Source of the DNA: an uncultured Novosphingobium sp.
Lineage (GTDB): Bacteria > Pseudomonadota > Alphaproteobacteria > Sphingomonadales > Sphingomonadaceae
NCBI GenBank assembly: GCA_937996535.1
Contig: CALKVF010000017.1
Location: 1-9,212 of the forward strand
Length of the DNA: 9,212 nucleotides
Direction of reading: 5' to 3'
Positions 6,240 through 9,212 of this stretch are shown in pieces. The position numbers were made by a program, and so were the translations under genes. Below the pieces are notes generated by a model, which saw nothing but the letters and a program-made list of their open reading frames with translations, searched no databases and was not told the DNA's origin. The stretch's first letter is position 1; every line of letters begins with the position of its first letter.

Positions 6240-6270
6240 CCCGGCTGCAAGGCATCGTCTTGCCGCCGGG
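6240..6270. terminator. Hairpin between convergent genes, terminator-like without U-tract
   Basis: CCCGGC (6240-6245) pairs with GCCGGG (6265-6270), and GCAAG (6247-6251) pairs with CTTGC (6259-6263), around a 7-nt loop and a single T/C mismatch. It sits between the end of ornithine decarboxylase and the end of the oppositely oriented response regulator. Neither strand has a T-run after it, so it could terminate weakly, block read-through structurally, or act with Rho. Confidence 0.45.
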
Positions 6271-6285
6271 TGATCCCGCAGATGG

Positions 6286-6915
6286 CTATTCGCCGTCCTT
6301 GCGTTCGTGGACGCGGATGGCGAGCTCGGTGCGATTTTCCACTCCCAGCTTGTCAAAGATCCGGTTGAGGTAAACCTTGACCGAGCCTTCGGTCATGCCC
6401 AGCCGTTCGCCGATTTCGCGGTTGCGCAGCCCCATCGCCACGGCCTCGGTAATCTCGCGCTCACGCGGGGCGAGGGTGGAAAACTGATCGGGCTCCATGC
6501 TCTTGCGCGCCAGTTCACGGGCCCGCGCGAGCAATTCCTCATCGATCACCGTTTCACCTGCGCAGACCTTGCGGATCGTTTCGATCAGGCGCTGCTCGGC
6601 GCCCTGCTTGAACAGGATCGCGTTGACCCGCGCCTTGATCGCGGCAACCAGCCGGGAATCGTCAAGATGGGCGGTGAGCAGGATCACCGCGCGCCGATCG
6701 CCCTGCTGGCGCAATGTATCGAGCACCGCGATCCCGTCTCGCCCCGGCATCTGCACGTCGAGAATCACCACGTCGGGATTGGTGCTGGCGATGACTTCAA
6801 GAGCCTCGTCGCCGTCGCAGGCCGAGCCCGCGACTTCGTGCCCGGCCGCGCGCAGCACGGCTTCCAGCCCGGCGCGCAGGAAGGGGTGATCGTCGGCAAT
6901 TACTATGCGGGTCAT
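6286..6915 (-). CDS. NarL/LuxR-family response regulator
   Basis: This 209-residue two-component regulator has a receiver domain at about 1-118, with acidic pocket D8-D9, phosphoacceptor D53 in VVILDVQMPG, the switch threonine in LLTAH and the conserved lysine in ILFKQGA. A GerE/LuxR-type helix-turn-helix follows at about 146-200 (TLAPREREI, NREIGERLGMTEGSVKVYL, KLGVENRTELA). It is expected to bind DNA after phosphorylation by the kinase directly upstream; the kinase stop and this ATG are separated by two bases. The GAGGATAGG sequence over the kinase stop serves as ribosome binding site. Targets are not visible in the window. All key residues are present, so it should be functional. Confidence 0.93.
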   Translation of the reverse strand: MTRIVIADDHPFLRAGLEAVLRAAGHEVAGSACDGDEALEVIASTNPDVVILDVQMPGRDGIAVLDTLRQQGDRRAVILLTAHLDDSRLVAAIKARVNAILFKQGAEQRLIETIRKVCAGETVIDEELLARARELARKSMEPDQFSTLAPREREITEAVAMGLRNREIGERLGMTEGSVKVYLNRIFDKLGVENRTELAIRVHERKDGE

Positions 6916-6917
6916 AC

Positions 6918-8552
6918 CTATCCTCGTAGTGGCAAGGTAATAACCAGCAGCGTATGCCCATTTTCTGAAGAAATTGCGAGAGTTCCTCCAAGCTCGCCAA
7001 CACGTTCCGCAAGCGAGCGCGGGATTGCGGCCGAACTGTTGGCCGCAAAGCCCGAACCATTGTCGGTGATCGCGAGGTAGAGCCCCTGTCCCTCGCGGGC
7101 GAGCTGGACCGCAACCCGGCTCGCCCTGCCATGCCGCACCGCATTGGCCACGCCTTCACGAACCAGTTGCTGAAGCTCGAACGTCAGCAGCGGTGGGGCG
7201 ATGATCGGCTGCTTGTGATCGACGAACTCGATCTCCACGCCCCATTGGCGTTCAAGGTCGTTGGCCAGCAGGGCAATGTCATGCGCCAGATCGCGGTTGC
7301 CTGAGGCCACTTCGTCTTCGCGCAGACGGCTGATGACGGTGCGGACATGGGCCTGTTCGCCGGCCAGACCTGCCTGGATCGCGGCGATTTCGGGCAGGGG
7401 GTCGGCGCCCGAGGTGACCAGCCCGCGCAAGGCTTCGAGCCGGAAATTGGCCCCGGCGAGCGACTGGGCGAGGCTGTCATGCAGATCGCGCGCGATCGAG
7501 CCGCGCATCCGCATCACCGCGGCTTCCTTGGTCACGGTGGAGAGGCGATCGTGATCCATCGCCTGGGCGATCTCGCGGCCGATCTCGATCCCGAGCTTGA
7601 GGTGATCGGTGCCCATCCCGGTGATGCCGGTGAGCACCAGTTCGCCCGAGCCGGAGGAACCCTTGATAGGCACCAGCAAACCTTCGCCGATCCCGCTAAA
7701 ACGTGCGAGGTCGGGCAGGTCAGCCCCGGTGCGGGCTCTGATGCGGTGCCGCTGGGCAAGGACAAGTTGCCGGCGCCGACGCCCATCGAACAGCATCGCG
7801 CGGCGCTGGGGGTGGGGCTTGATCGTGCCTGGAGCCAGAAAGGTCACGCGCCGCCCGGCGGGGGTGGCCGTGGCGAGCGTCGTGCGCGGTTCCTCGTCGT
7901 TCTCCCAGGCCACCACCACGCCGCGCGCGCCGGTGACTGCGAGGGCATAGGTCAGCGCATTTTCAAGGACCGAGCGATCGCCTTCGCGCGAGGCGGGCAT
8001 ATGGGGCGCGCGCGAGGCCGAATTTTGCGATCCGAACCACACCAGCACCAGCGACATTACCAGCATGTAGGCAAGGCGGCGGCCAAAGCGCGGCAGGTCG
8101 ACCGCGATCCCTTGGCGGTGCAGTTCAAAGCCGAGCAGGAAGAACGCCAGGCTGATCAGGAACGCGATCCAGCCCGTGGTGCGCCAACCCCAGCGGCTGT
8201 TGGCCGACAGCATCAGGAAGGTGAAGAAGCTGAGGAACGGGCTGACGAAATCGCTGAGCCCGGTTTCGGTGAAATAGAGCGCGGCCAGGAACACGAAGAT
8301 GTCGAGCGCGTGGGCAGCCTTGGCCACGCGGTGATCAAGCCACCAGTCGCGCCAGGCGATCGCCACCAGGATCGCGGACACCAGCAGATAGGTGCTGAGC
8401 AGCACGGCGCCGATCTTGGCAGCGCGGGCAGGCTGGGCGGGATCAAGCCACAGTGCCAGCACGAACAGGGCGGCGATGACCGCCCGGCACACCGCGATCA
8501 CGCGGTTCGAGCGGTGTTCGAACAAGGTGCCGATCAGCCTGCCGAAATCCAT
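6918..8552 (-). CDS. Membrane sensor histidine kinase (HisKA_3 / NarX-type)
   Basis: This 544-residue kinase partners the next gene. About five or six hydrophobic segments lie between residues 17 and 175, with short loops and no large periplasmic domain, so the signal is probably sensed within the membrane or in the cytoplasm. A GAF-like region of about 190-335 follows. The HisKA_3 dimerisation domain has phosphoacceptor H358 in SIARDLHDSLAQ, and the ATPase domain shows the N-box EGVANAVRHG (about 466-475), DNGSGF (497-502) and a short terminal GGTLAISS region. The ATG at 8552 has AAGGA 8 nt upstream. It begins 24 bp after the 5-aminolevulinate synthase stop on the same strand, so cotranscription with hemA is likely. 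The ligand is unknown; I see no heme-binding CxxCH or PAS signature. Confidence 0.9.
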   Translation of the reverse strand: MDFGRLIGTLFEHRSNRVIAVCRAVIAALFVLALWLDPAQPARAAKIGAVLLSTYLLVSAILVAIAWRDWWLDHRVAKAAHALDIFVFLAALYFTETGLSDFVSPFLSFFTFLMLSANSRWGWRTTGWIAFLISLAFFLLGFELHRQGIAVDLPRFGRRLAYMLVMSLVLVWFGSQNSASRAPHMPASREGDRSVLENALTYALAVTGARGVVVAWENDEEPRTTLATATPAGRRVTFLAPGTIKPHPQRRAMLFDGRRRRQLVLAQRHRIRARTGADLPDLARFSGIGEGLLVPIKGSSGSGELVLTGITGMGTDHLKLGIEIGREIAQAMDHDRLSTVTKEAAVMRMRGSIARDLHDSLAQSLAGANFRLEALRGLVTSGADPLPEIAAIQAGLAGEQAHVRTVISRLREDEVASGNRDLAHDIALLANDLERQWGVEIEFVDHKQPIIAPPLLTFELQQLVREGVANAVRHGRASRVAVQLAREGQGLYLAITDNGSGFAANSSAAIPRSLAERVGELGGTLAISSENGHTLLVITLPLRG

Positions 8553-8576
8553 GGTGCTGATCCTTGGCCGACCGGA

Positions 8577-9212
8577 TCAGGCGGCGAGCTTGAGTTCCAT
8601 TCGGCCCCAGATTTCGACCAGCGCCGCGGTCAGGTCGCGCATCATCGCCTCGGTGTGGGCCGGGCCCGGCGTGAAGCGCAGGCGCTCGGTCCCGCGCGGG
8701 ACGGTGGGGTAGTTGATCGGCTGCACGTAGACGCCATATTCGGCAAGCAGCACGTCGCTGATCTTCTTGGCCTTGACCGGATCACCCACCATCAGCGGGA
8801 CGATGTGCGTGGTCGATTCCATCACCGGCAGGCCGGCTTCGCGGAATAGACGCTTGAGCATGGCGGCGGCGGCCTGCTGGCCGTCCCGCTCGACCGAGGA
8901 GGCCTTGAGGTGGCGGACCGACGCGAGCACGCCGGCAACCAGCACCGGCGACAGGCTGGTGGTGAAGATGAAGCCGGGAGCATAGGAACGGATCACGTCG
9001 ATGATCCGCGTGTCAGCGGCGATATAGCCACCCATCACGCCAAATGCCTTGCCCAGCGTGCCCTCGATGATGTCGATGCGGTGCGCGGCTTCGTCGCGGT
9101 CGGTGATGCCGCCGCCGCGCGGGCCGTACATGCCAACCGCGTGGACTTCGTCGATGTAGGTCAGCGCGTTGTACTTTTCGGCAAGGTCGCAGATCGCGTG
9201 GATCGGGGCGAC
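8577..9212 (-). CDS. hemA: 5-aminolevulinate synthase, C-terminal part
   Basis: The gene enters from the right edge; 211 residues of an expected roughly 405 are present, with the N-terminal half outside the window. It condenses glycine with succinyl-CoA to 5-aminolevulinate, the first step of tetrapyrrole synthesis by the C4 route found in alphaproteobacteria and mitochondria. Visible hallmarks are DEVHAVGMYGPRGGG with the PLP-nitrogen aspartate and histidine, GTLGKAFG with the Schiff-base lysine (K55 of the fragment), and INYPTVPRGTERLRFTPGP with the substrate-carboxylate arginine. These separate it from the related KBL and BioF enzymes, which lack the INYPTVPRGTERLR form. It ends 24 bp before the histidine kinase start. 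The promoter lies outside the window. Confidence 0.96.
   Translation of the reverse strand, partial: VAPIHAICDLAEKYNALTYIDEVHAVGMYGPRGGGITDRDEAAHRIDIIEGTLGKAFGVMGGYIAADTRIIDVIRSYAPGFIFTTSLSPVLVAGVLASVRHLKASSVERDGQQAAAAMLKRLFREAGLPVMESTTHIVPLMVGDPVKAKKISDVLLAEYGVYVQPINYPTVPRGTERLRFTPGPAHTEAMMRDLTAALVEIWGRMELKLAA

Noticed and set aside
7347..8849. Long + strand open frame (500 codons) opposite the histidine kinase and hemA
   Set aside because: It is antisense to two genes with clear catalytic motifs. Its protein is rich in Gln, His, Arg and Gly with no recognisable domain, as expected from G/C-biased codons read backwards.

Overview
The window is GC-rich, almost fully coding bacterial DNA. It looks alphaproteobacterial, most likely Sphingomonadales (Erythrobacter, Novosphingobium and relatives). 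This rests on the C4-type 5-aminolevulinate synthase, a TonB-dependent receptor of sphingomonad style, the carboxyspermidine route to polyamines, and the strong G/C third-position bias that creates long antisense shadow frames. No mobile element, CRISPR array, tRNA or rRNA was seen. The assignment to an order is inference from protein style, not from a marker gene.

Layout. At the left edge is the C-terminal end of a TonB-dependent receptor (+). It converges on a MAPEG-family membrane protein (-) across a bidirectional terminator. Upstream of the MAPEG gene on the same strand is a threonine/serine dehydratase-family PLP enzyme (-). A 63-bp divergent gap separates that enzyme from a tightly coupled + strand trio: carboxy(nor)spermidine dehydrogenase, a small DUF486 membrane protein, and carboxy(nor)spermidine decarboxylase. 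The two internal junctions of the trio both use a 1-nt TGATG stop/start overlap. A structured 268-bp intergenic region follows, then an ornithine decarboxylase of the eukaryotic-like fold-III class (+), probably starting with TTG. The right third is a - strand series: hemA (5-aminolevulinate synthase, cut by the window edge), a membrane sensor histidine kinase, and a NarL/LuxR response regulator.

How the genes work together. The central block encodes a route to spermidine that needs no S-adenosylmethionine. Ornithine decarboxylase makes putrescine, the dehydrogenase condenses it with L-aspartate semialdehyde to carboxyspermidine, and the decarboxylase yields spermidine. The DUF486 protein, translationally coupled between the two dedicated enzymes and belonging to the drug/metabolite-transporter class, is a reasonable candidate polyamine transporter, but this is untested. 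The region before the ornithine decarboxylase holds several hairpins, mutually exclusive pairings around the ribosome binding site, and a 10-bp direct repeat. It is the best candidate for an under-described regulatory element here and may correspond to the known alphaproteobacterial speF leader RNA family.

The hemA-kinase-regulator order, with 24-bp and 2-bp gaps, suggests that a two-component system is co-expressed with the first step of heme/tetrapyrrole synthesis.
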